Shown piece by piece: positions 5,964 through 12,176 of a DNA stretch of 18,639 nt. Below the pieces are notes generated by a model. It searched no databases, had not been told where the DNA came from, and was given only the letters and a program-made list of their open reading frames with translations. The translations under genes and the position numbers were made by a program. Origin of the DNA: Hyphomonadaceae bacterium (GTDB taxonomy: Bacteria; Pseudomonadota; Alphaproteobacteria; Caulobacterales; Hyphomonadaceae); assembly GCA_030696545.1 (NCBI GenBank), contig JAUYSA010000094.1, positions 1 to 18,639 of the forward strand. Reading direction: 5' to 3'. How positions within the stretch are numbered: the first letter of the stretch is position 1; the number at the start of each line of letters is the position of its first letter.

Positions 5964-7427
5964 GTGATTGAACCGTTGTCGATGGCCTTTGGCATCGTCG
6001 CTACCGAGCGCGAAGGCAAGATCGTGTTCCGGATGCGCGGCGCGAATATTGTCGAGGTCGAAGCAGGCAGGCTGATCGACGACGACGGGCCTGCGCTCAC
6101 GATCGTGCGGGCCGGACTGGAAAGCTCCGACATACGGGTACGGCTCAGGTTCGTTGATGCGGAGAGCGATCATGGACCGGGTGTCGTCATATCAGCAGGC
6201 CCCGCGTCTGCCGAGATCGTGGATCTGCAGGCAGCCATCGAAATGGATCGAGGTCAGGCGCAAAAATGTGCGGACATGCTGGCGCAACAGCTGGTCCTGC
6301 AGCACGAGCAGGCGCGATTTGCGATGTCGGCCGACGGTATGGTCATTGAAGCAGGAGATGTGATCACGATCGACGACACTGACTGGGAAATTGTGGAAGT
6401 GTCGCAGGGCGTGACTGTAGCGTTCGAAGCTGTTCGTTCGGGCGGCGTTGCTTCTCCCGTGTTGCACAGCGCCGAGCCGGTTGCAGATCCGCCTGTGCCT
6501 AGTCCGGTAGAGCCTGATGTCGTGATTGTGGATGCCGCGCCTCTGCCGGGCGAAGAGGATGATCTTCGGCCGCTGGGGTTTGCGTTCGCAGATCCCTGGA
6601 TGGGTCCGGTGACGTTTGCGGCTGGCGCCGACCCCACGTCTTCAAGGGAGCGAGGCAGGGTTGAGCGGCCCTGCTCCATGGGAAGGCTGGTAAGCGGTCT
6701 TTATCCTCACGTGTCCGGGCGGTGGCAGGAGGCATCGGTGTGGGTGCAGGCAAGTGGCAGTGGGCCTAGCTCCCGCGATGAGAGCGCGGTGCTTAACGGG
6801 GCGAATACCGCCTTCGTGGAAACGGATGCGGGTTGGGAGGCGTTGCAGTTTCTTCAAGCAGAGCTTGTCGATGTCGAAACCTATCGCCTGACGGGGCTGT
6901 TGCGTGGGCAGCAGGGTTCGGATGATGCGATGGCGGCGGGAGCGGCGCCGGGGTCGCGGATCGTTTTCCTGACTGGGGCTGAGCAGCGACTCGATGTGGC
7001 GGACTGGGAGCGGGGCCTGGTGCTGGATTGGCGAGTCGGTCGCGATTCGCCGGAGGCGGGTGCTTGGCGTTCCGAGAAGAGTGTAGAAGCGCGGGGCGGG
7101 CGCGCCTGGTCGCCGTGTCATCTGACCGGGACGTGGGACGGGGACGATCTGTCGCTGGGCTGGATCAGACGCGCCCGGAAGGGGGGCGATCCGTGGATGC
7201 CGGGCGAGCCGGCACATGAATGGCCGGAAGCCTACCGCATCAGGATTTCTGGGGGCGTTTCGGTTAGGGAATGGAATGTAGGCGAGCCTTCAACGACTTA
7301 TTTGGCCATCCATCAGGCCACGGACTTTCCAGCCGGGGGAACGGCTTTTCTCGAGGTTGCGCAGCTTGGTGGGGATGGTCAGCCAGGCGGCTGGGCGGGG
7401 ACAGAACTGACAATTCCCGTTCCGTGA
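5964..7427 (+). CDS. GTA megatron gp15, C-terminal part (downstream of in-frame stop)
   Basis: This continues the gp15 frame to TGA at 7427. The first in-frame start-like codon after the stop is GTG 5964, giving 487 residues, but it has no good Shine-Dalgarno sequence. Its first part (IEPLSMAFGIVATEREGKIVFRMRG, then RFVDAESDHGPGVV) matches the phage-tail_3 domain of GTA gp15. The C-terminal half is beta-rich and contains FVETDAGWEALQFLQAELVD and TYRLTGLLRGQQGSDDAM, typical of the Rcc01698-type C-terminal domain that contacts the recipient surface. The two halves plus the stop codon span 1,237 codons, matching one family-length protein. The region carries no further stops or shifts. It is either a recently broken pseudogene half, a reinitiated product, a readthrough product or a sequencing error. 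Confidence 0.8.
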   Translation: MIEPLSMAFGIVATEREGKIVFRMRGANIVEVEAGRLIDDDGPALTIVRAGLESSDIRVRLRFVDAESDHGPGVVISAGPASAEIVDLQAAIEMDRGQAQKCADMLAQQLVLQHEQARFAMSADGMVIEAGDVITIDDTDWEIVEVSQGVTVAFEAVRSGGVASPVLHSAEPVADPPVPSPVEPDVVIVDAAPLPGEEDDLRPLGFAFADPWMGPVTFAAGADPTSSRERGRVERPCSMGRLVSGLYPHVSGRWQEASVWVQASGSGPSSRDESAVLNGANTAFVETDAGWEALQFLQAELVDVETYRLTGLLRGQQGSDDAMAAGAAPGSRIVFLTGAEQRLDVADWERGLVLDWRVGRDSPEAGAWRSEKSVEARGGRAWSPCHLTGTWDGDDLSLGWIRRARKGGDPWMPGEPAHEWPEAYRIRISGGVSVREWNVGEPSTTYLAIHQATDFPAGGTAFLEVAQLGGDGQPGGWAGTELTIPVP

Positions 7428-7520
7428 CAGACAGGATAGTAGCGTTTCGCCCTAATATCCCCATCTTCCGGCTTGTCTTGGGTGGCCGACAGGGCCAACG
7501 CTAAGGCCATTACATTCAGC

Positions 7521-7525
7521 AAGGG
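7521..7525 (+). promoter_or_regulatory. Ribosome binding site supporting a TTG start for the DnaJ gene
   Basis: AAGGG lies 7 nt before TTG 7533. No ATG exists in the frame before the J-domain. The other upstream candidate, TTG 7473, would add 20 residues not seen in the family. Confidence 0.55.
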
Positions 7526-7532
7526 TCGGCAT

Positions 7533-8423
7533 TTGAGCTGGGATCCCTACGCGGCGCTGGGAGTTCCCAAATCCTCCAGCGCCGAGGACATAAGGAAGGC
7601 GTACCGGAAGCTCGCCAAAGAGCTGCACCCGGACGTGCGCCCGAATGACAAAGTAACCGAGGAGCGGTTCAAGCGGGTGACGGCGGCGTTCAACCTGCTC
7701 ACGGACGCTCCCCTGCGCGCGAGATTTGATCGCGGCGAAATCGATGCGGACGGCAATGAGCGGCCGCAGTTCCAGCCCGGAGGATTTGGCGGCTTTGCGG
7801 GCGCCGGCGCGGGCGCGCGAGCGCGTGGCCAGCGAGGCGAAGTTTTCGAGGATTTGTTTGACGGTCTCTTCAGCCGTGGTGGTGGCGCGCGTGGTTTCGG
7901 CCAGCAGCGCGGAGAAGATGTTCGCTACCGCATGGAGGTCGATTTCCTCGATGCGGTGAATGGCGGGCGGCGGCGCGTCACGATGTCGGATGGGCGGTCG
8001 CTCGATCTGGCGATTCCCGCAGGGCTGAATTCAGGACAGACGCTGCGGCTCAAGGGGCAGGGTCTGCCGGGAGCGGGCGGAGGGCCGGCCGGTGATGCCC
8101 TGGTCGAGATCACGGTTGGCGCGCATTCCAACTTCAAGCGCGAAGGTGACGACATTCGCATGGATCTGCGCATATCACTCGCGGAAGCGGTTGAGGGTGG
8201 GCGGGTTCCTGTGCAGACGCCCTCGGGAGCGGTTACGTTGTCCGTGCCGCCGAGCTCCAATTCCGGCGACCTTCTCAAGTTGCGTGGCAAGGGCGTGCAG
8301 ACCCGTCCTACGCCGGGGGATCTTTTGGTTCGTCTGATGATCGTGTTGCCCCGCAAAGACGACGCCGAACTTAAGGAATTCGTGAAGGGCTGGTCGGGCC
8401 GGAAGGCTGACGTACAGCGATGA
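7533..8423 (+). CDS. DnaJ-type (class B, CbpA-like) co-chaperone
   Basis: The gene encodes 296 residues from the TTG at 7533. The J-domain (about residues 3-68) opens WDPYAALGV and has the HPD motif at 32-34, which stimulates DnaK ATPase. A Gly/Phe/Arg-rich linker follows (about 75-130, GGFGGFAGAG, EDLFDGLFSRGGGARGF). Two C-terminal substrate-binding domains come next (about 135-290, with LKGQGLPG, DIRMDLRISLAEAVEGG and GDLLVRL). The CxxCxGxG zinc repeats of class A DnaJ are absent, so this is a class B protein working in the cytoplasm with DnaK. It lies 105 bp after the GTA module on the same strand and overlaps the ATG at 8420. Whether it shares a transcript with the GTA genes is unknown. 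A TAATAT at 7453-7458 could be a -10 element, but no matching -35 is visible. Confidence 0.9.
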   Translation: MSWDPYAALGVPKSSSAEDIRKAYRKLAKELHPDVRPNDKVTEERFKRVTAAFNLLTDAPLRARFDRGEIDADGNERPQFQPGGFGGFAGAGAGARARGQRGEVFEDLFDGLFSRGGGARGFGQQRGEDVRYRMEVDFLDAVNGGRRRVTMSDGRSLDLAIPAGLNSGQTLRLKGQGLPGAGGGPAGDALVEITVGAHSNFKREGDDIRMDLRISLAEAVEGGRVPVQTPSGAVTLSVPPSSNSGDLLKLRGKGVQTRPTPGDLLVRLMIVLPRKDDAELKEFVKGWSGRKADVQR

Positions 8424-8483
8424 AACGCCCGCCAACAGCCAAAAAGCAGCTGGATCTGCTGAATTTAACCATCACGACTTCGC

Positions 8484-8517
8484 GTTCAGACGGGGTTCAC
8501 GGTCGTGGCCGTAAACA
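8484..8517 (+). promoter_or_regulatory. PhoP-box-like direct repeat and promoter for the PepSY/two-component operon
   Basis: GTTCA at 8484-8488 recurs at 8495-8499, giving GTTCA-N6-GTTCA with an 11-bp period, the architecture of OmpR/PhoP-family binding sites. A possible -10 element, TAAACA (8512-8517), starts 12 nt after the second half-site. This mirrors PhoP-activated promoters in which the box replaces the -35. The predicted transcription start falls at about 8524-8525, right at the ATG of the PepSY-like gene. Control by the regulator at 8852-9532 is inferred. Confidence 0.55.
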
Positions 8518-8524
8518 CGGCTCC

Positions 8525-8842
8525 ATGCTTAGGCGACTTCTCATACCAGCCCTTGCGGCCCTGCTGATTGCGACACCTGCGGTGGCGCAGCGCGACAACG
8601 TTTTCCAGCGTGGCAATGGCTTCCCCTCGTCGCAGTGGGACCAGCCTCGCGGTGATCGCGAGCCGGAGCGGGAAGTTTCGCTCAACTCCGTGCAGCGCCA
8701 GCTGCAGGGCCGTTATGGCGGCCAGATGCTGGATGCGCAGAAGATGGGCGACCGCTATATAATCTCCTGGATTACCAAAGATGGCCGGCGTCTCACCATT
8801 GAGGTGGATGCGACCAATGGCCGTGTTCTCTCCACGCGCTGA
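8525..8842 (+). CDS. Secreted PepSY-like domain protein
   Basis: From the ATG at 8525 this encodes 105 residues: an Sec signal peptide (MLRRLLIPALAALLIATPAVAQ, cleavage likely after the AVA motif near residue 22), an Arg/Asp-rich linker, and one PepSY-like unit (about residues 58-105: VQRQLQGRYGGQMLDAQK, YIISWITKDGRRLTIEVD, NGRVLSTR). The frame is open back to an ATG at 8420 overlapping the DnaJ stop. That start would put 35 polar residues before the signal peptide and carries no ribosome binding site, so 8525 is preferred. The likely leaderless transcript fits the lack of a Shine-Dalgarno sequence. Small periplasmic PepSY proteins often precede a PhoP/PhoQ-like pair and may modulate the sensor. 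That role is inferred from position. Confidence 0.8.
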   Translation: MLRRLLIPALAALLIATPAVAQRDNVFQRGNGFPSSQWDQPRGDREPEREVSLNSVQRQLQGRYGGQMLDAQKMGDRYIISWITKDGRRLTIEVDATNGRVLSTR

Positions 8843-8851
8843 AAGATCACC

Positions 8852-9532
8852 ATGCGAGTTCTTGTAGTTGAAGATGATCCCGATCTGGGCCGGCAGCTTA
8901 CCGAAGCGCTGACGCAGGCCGGCTATGCCGTCGACCTCGCGCCGGACGGCGAGGAAGGCCACTTCCTTGGCGACACCGAGCCGTATGATGCGGCGGTGCT
9001 CGATCTTGGCTTGCCCAAGCTCGACGGTGTGCGCGTGCTGGAGAAGTGGCGCAACGCAGGCAAGGATATGCCTGTGCTGATCCTCACGGCGCGTGATCGC
9101 TGGAGCGAGAAGGTTGCCGGGTTCGATGCTGGCGCTGACGACTATCTGACAAAGCCCTTTGTCACCGAAGAGCTGTTGGCGCGCTTGCGTGCCCTGATGC
9201 GGCGAGCGGCTGGTCATGCCAGTGCAGCGCTGGAATGCGGCGATCTTCGCGTTGATACGCGGGCCGCGCGTGCATCCGTCAACGGCGAGCCGATCAAGCT
9301 GACGGCTCACGAGTATCGTGTGCTGAGCTACATGATGCACCATCAAGGCCGCGTTGTGCCGCGCACCGAGCTGGTCGAGCATATCTACGATCAGGACTTC
9401 GATCGCGATTCGAACACCATCGAGGTGTTTGTCGGCAGGCTGCGCCGCAAGATCGGGTCGAACCGCATCTTGACGGAGCGCGGGCTCGGGTATCGGCTTA
9501 TCGATCCGAAGGTCGAGAAGATCGTAGAATAA
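8852..9532 (+). CDS. OmpR/PhoP-like response regulator
   Basis: The 226 residues form a receiver domain (1-115) with the acidic pocket Asp8/Asp9, phosphoacceptor Asp51 (VLDLGLP), Thr79 and Lys101 (TKPF), followed by an OmpR-type winged helix (about 128-222: LTAHEYRVLSYMMHHQGRVV, SNTIEVFVGRLRRKIG, ERGLGYRL). All residues needed for phosphotransfer are present. It starts 9 nt after the PepSY-like gene and ends 1 nt before the kinase, so the three form one operon. The closest family resemblance is PhoP, and the GTTCA repeat ahead of the operon is a candidate autoregulatory site. Confidence 0.93.
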   Translation: MRVLVVEDDPDLGRQLTEALTQAGYAVDLAPDGEEGHFLGDTEPYDAAVLDLGLPKLDGVRVLEKWRNAGKDMPVLILTARDRWSEKVAGFDAGADDYLTKPFVTEELLARLRALMRRAAGHASAALECGDLRVDTRAARASVNGEPIKLTAHEYRVLSYMMHHQGRVVPRTELVEHIYDQDFDRDSNTIEVFVGRLRRKIGSNRILTERGLGYRLIDPKVEKIVE

Positions 9533-9533
9533 C

Positions 9534-10949
9534 ATGACGGAAACGCCGGGGGCTGGCGAGGCAGAGGGAACGCGCACGCGCGGTTCCATTGCCCGCCGTA
9601 TGCTCGTTGCGGCGGCAATCTGGAGCGCCGTCGTTTTGCTGGTGGCCGGCTGGTCGCTGCAGGCTTTCTATCGTGCGGAAACTGATCAGCAGCTTGATCT
9701 GGCAAACAGCGATACGCTTCGCACGCTGGCCAACGCTGTTGATTCCGATGATCTCGGCGAGCCGCGATTCGATGATCAGAAACTCCCCAAGGACGAAAAA
9801 TTTGGAATGACATTCTCGGGTCGCTACTGGGCGTTCCTGGATGTCGATGCGCAAGCCAATGTCGCGCGCGTACGGCAATCGCAGAGCTTCTTTGATGAGC
9901 GGCCGGAGCTGCCGGCCGGCTCCATCGCCAATGCCGTCGCGCATCCGGGTGAGACCATTCAGGTCGATGGCATTGCCCCCAATGATCGTCTTGTCCGTCT
10001 CGGATTGCAGGCGGTTGTGCTGTCTGGCCGTGAGCTGCCGCTGATCCTTTATTCCGGGATAGATCGAACTGCGGCCGACGAGGCCGTGGGCCGGTTTACT
10101 CTTCGGCTCGCTATCGCGCTTGGCGTGTTGGCGCTCGGGATTGTTGTTGGGGTTGTCGTCTTGATCCGTTACGGCCTCAGGCCATTGCATGAAATCCAGG
10201 ACAAGCTTGGCGATGTACGGGCGGGTCGTCGCGACACGCTGGACGGAGAATATCCGGGTGAACTCTCCCCATTGGTGAAAGAGATAAACACGCTGATCGT
10301 ACAGAACAGGAAGGTTGTTGATCGCGCCCGCACGCATGTGGGGAATCTGGCTCATGCCTTGAAGACGCCGCTGGCCGTGCTGAAGAACGAGGCCAAGGGA
10401 ACTGACCGGGTGTCAGAGATTGTGCGGCGCCAGACCGAGGCGATGACGAACAACGTCAACCATTACCTCAAAAGGGCGCAGGCTGCCGCGCAGGCGGAAG
10501 TGCTGGGGGCTCGCACGGAAGTGAAGGAGCCGGTCGAGGGTATCGCGCGGATGCTGGAGCGCCTGCACCGCGGCAAAGGCATTGCCATTGATGTGGATGC
10601 AGACCCGAAAGCTGTCTTCCGGGGCGAGCGTGGTGACTTCGATGAACTTGTCGGGAACCTGTTGGAGAACGCCGCCAAATGGTGCAAGTCGCGGGTCAAC
10701 GTGACTGTGACCCGCAACGATGACGGCCTAGAGGTCATCGTCGACGATGATGGACCGGGCCTTCCGGCTGAGCATCGGGCGAAGGCGCTGGAGCGTGGCA
10801 AGCGGCTGGATGAGTCTGAGCCGGGAACAGGTCTGGGATTGTCGATCGTGACGGAATTGGCGGACATCTACGGCGGGCGGTTGCATCTGGAAGATAGCCC
10901 GATGGGCGGTCTTCGTGCGCGGCTTGAGCTTCCGGCGGCGCCGCTTTGA
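9534..10949 (+). CDS. PhoQ-like membrane sensor histidine kinase
   Basis: The protein has 471 residues: a first membrane helix (about 24-45), a periplasmic sensor region (about 46-185), a second membrane helix (about 190-211), a HAMP linker (about 212-265), then a HisKA domain with His274 in NLAHALKTPL. The ATPase core follows with its N box (GNLLENAAKW, 374-383), G1 box (DDDGPGLP) and G2 box (GTGLGLSIV, 431-439). The LAHALKTPL motif and short core resemble PhoQ. It is expected to autophosphorylate in response to an envelope signal and pass the phosphate to the regulator just upstream. The signal itself cannot be read from the sequence. Its stop overlaps the TTG start of ccmI, so expression of the kinase and the cytochrome c genes is physically linked. 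Confidence 0.93.
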   Translation: MTETPGAGEAEGTRTRGSIARRMLVAAAIWSAVVLLVAGWSLQAFYRAETDQQLDLANSDTLRTLANAVDSDDLGEPRFDDQKLPKDEKFGMTFSGRYWAFLDVDAQANVARVRQSQSFFDERPELPAGSIANAVAHPGETIQVDGIAPNDRLVRLGLQAVVLSGRELPLILYSGIDRTAADEAVGRFTLRLAIALGVLALGIVVGVVVLIRYGLRPLHEIQDKLGDVRAGRRDTLDGEYPGELSPLVKEINTLIVQNRKVVDRARTHVGNLAHALKTPLAVLKNEAKGTDRVSEIVRRQTEAMTNNVNHYLKRAQAAAQAEVLGARTEVKEPVEGIARMLERLHRGKGIAIDVDADPKAVFRGERGDFDELVGNLLENAAKWCKSRVNVTVTRNDDGLEVIVDDDGPGLPAEHRAKALERGKRLDESEPGTGLGLSIVTELADIYGGRLHLEDSPMGGLRARLELPAAPL

Positions 10950-11626
10950 TCTGGCTTGTCCTGGTTGCAGTCGTTTTCGTGGCTGGCGGCACATGGCTTG
11001 TCGCCAAGTCAATGCGAACCCGCGCGGTTGTGCTTGTCGCAGGTCTGGCGGCCGTTGGCGTTTACTGGATGCTGGGTCGGCCCGACCTGCCCGATGACCC
11101 GCTGGAGGGGCGTATCGAGAGTATCGAGGAGCTGGCCAAGCGTGATCCGGAATCCATGCGGGTTGATCAGGTAATTGCGCTTGCCCAGAAGCGTGCGCTG
11201 GAAAATCCCCAGGATCCAGCTCCCCACTGGATCATGGGGAAAATGCTGGAAGCCTCCAACAACCCTCAGGGCGCGTTGCTGGCTTATGAATCTGCGCTGC
11301 GCCGCGATCCGACCAATATCGATGTCGTGGCCGATCTTGCTGACCTGCGTTTCAAGATGTCGGGTCAGGTCGATACCGCGACGACCCAGCTTTACCAGCA
11401 GGCCTTCGAGGCCCGGCCTGACAACCTGCGCATAGGCTATCTGGCCGGGATCGGCCTCTGGCTGCAGGGCAAGAAGGATGAAGCCGAGGCGATGTGGGCT
11501 GGCATCGACGCCAAGGCCTCTGAAACGGGGCCTGAGCGCCAGATGTTCGCTGCACTGCGGCAGATGTTTGGAATTGCCCCTCCGTCACCCGGCTCGACCG
11601 CTCCGAGCAGCAATCCGCCGCAATAA
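10946..11626 (+). CDS. ccmI: CcmI/CycH-like TPR protein of cytochrome c maturation
   Basis: The 226 residues carry two N-terminal membrane segments (about 2-20 and 27-44), a cytoplasmic-loop pattern typical of CcmI, and a TPR-containing periplasmic domain (about 65-205: ENPQDPAPHWIMGKMLEASN, LLAYESALRRDPTNIDVVAD, TTQLYQQAFEARPDNLRIGY). CcmI captures the C-terminus of apocytochromes c and presents them to the CcmF/CcmH ligation complex. The start is TTG at 10946, overlapping the kinase stop as TTGA. No ATG exists in the membrane segment, and a later GTG (10979) would cut the first helix. Length is shorter than the longest CcmI proteins. Placement directly before ccmE, ccmF and ccmH supports the call. 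Confidence 0.88.
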   Translation: MIWLVLVAVVFVAGGTWLVAKSMRTRAVVLVAGLAAVGVYWMLGRPDLPDDPLEGRIESIEELAKRDPESMRVDQVIALAQKRALENPQDPAPHWIMGKMLEASNNPQGALLAYESALRRDPTNIDVVADLADLRFKMSGQVDTATTQLYQQAFEARPDNLRIGYLAGIGLWLQGKKDEAEAMWAGIDAKASETGPERQMFAALRQMFGIAPPSPGSTAPSSNPPQ

Positions 11627-11699
11627 GTTATAATATCTCGCGCCATCGTGTCGCTGGTGCTGAGCCGGACACCCCATATAGTGTACCGTCGAGCGATAC

Positions 11700-11705
11700 G
11701 GAGGT
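11700..11705 (+). promoter_or_regulatory. Strong ribosome binding site of ccmE
   Basis: GGAGGT lies 6 nt before the ATG at 11712. The 85-bp gap between ccmI and ccmE (11627-11711) otherwise holds a perfect TATAAT at 11629-11634 without a recognisable -35. It is the only gap inside the ccm set, all other junctions being overlaps. Confidence 0.7.
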
Positions 11706-11711
11706 GTTGCC

Positions 11712-12176
11712 ATGCGCAAGCGATCACAGAGGCTCTGGCTGATTGGCGCCGCAGCGCTCCTGACGACCGGCGCGGTCGGGCTGGCCGTTGTGGCTTTGCA
11801 GGATACGGTTGCGTTCTTTCAGTCGCCGTCCGACATCGTCGAGAAGGGCGTTGGCAATCTGAAGCAAAGCATTCGTGTCGGCGGCCTGGTCGAGGAAGGC
11901 AGCGAGACGCACGCACCGGACGGGGCGCTTCTGTTCAAGATCACTGACGGAAAACATACCGTCCCAGTCGTTTACCACGACATCCCGCCAGATCTGTTCG
12001 AAGAGGGAAAGGGTGTTGTTGCGGAAGGCAAGTTCGATGAGACGGGCCGTCTTGTCGCCAAGCGGGTTCTGGCCAAACACGACGAGAATTACATGCCCAA
12101 GGAAACCTACGACGCGCTCAAGCGCGCGGCGGAGTCCGGCGGCGAGTCCACTTACGCGAAAGAGCCGACAACTTGA
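11712..12176 (+). CDS. ccmE: Cytochrome c maturation heme chaperone CcmE (CycJ)
   Basis: The 154 residues start with a basic MRKRSQRLWLI leader and one membrane anchor (about 9-29), followed by the OB-fold periplasmic domain (VGGLVEEGS, FKITDGKHTVPVVYHDIPPDLFEEG). The heme-binding motif HDENYMP is present, with His123 as the covalent heme ligand and Tyr127 as the axial ligand. CcmE takes heme from the CcmABCD complex and carries it to CcmF for ligation to apocytochrome c. The length is typical. The gene has its own strong ribosome binding site and overlaps ccmF by TTGA. Confidence 0.96.
   Translation: MRKRSQRLWLIGAAALLTTGAVGLAVVALQDTVAFFQSPSDIVEKGVGNLKQSIRVGGLVEEGSETHAPDGALLFKITDGKHTVPVVYHDIPPDLFEEGKGVVAEGKFDETGRLVAKRVLAKHDENYMPKETYDALKRAAESGGESTYAKEPTT

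Noticed and set aside
5880..5990. Frameshift as the cause of the gp15 split
   Set aside because: Both parts are in the same frame as the ATG at 3717, so only the TAA separates them.
7472..7500. Hairpin terminator after gp15
   Set aside because: Only short GGCC/TTGG matches pair, and no T-run follows.
8420..8524. ATG at 8420 as the start of the PepSY-like gene
   Set aside because: It would place 35 polar residues before a clear signal peptide, has no ribosome binding site, and covers the GTTCA repeat.
8486..9589. 367-residue minus-strand open frame
   Set aside because: It covers the PepSY-like gene and the response regulator in antisense, and its sequence shows no recognisable domain.
11629..11634. 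Perfect TATAAT between ccmI and ccmE as an internal promoter
   Set aside because: No -35-like hexamer at 16-18 nt spacing. Kept only as a note under the ccmE ribosome binding site.
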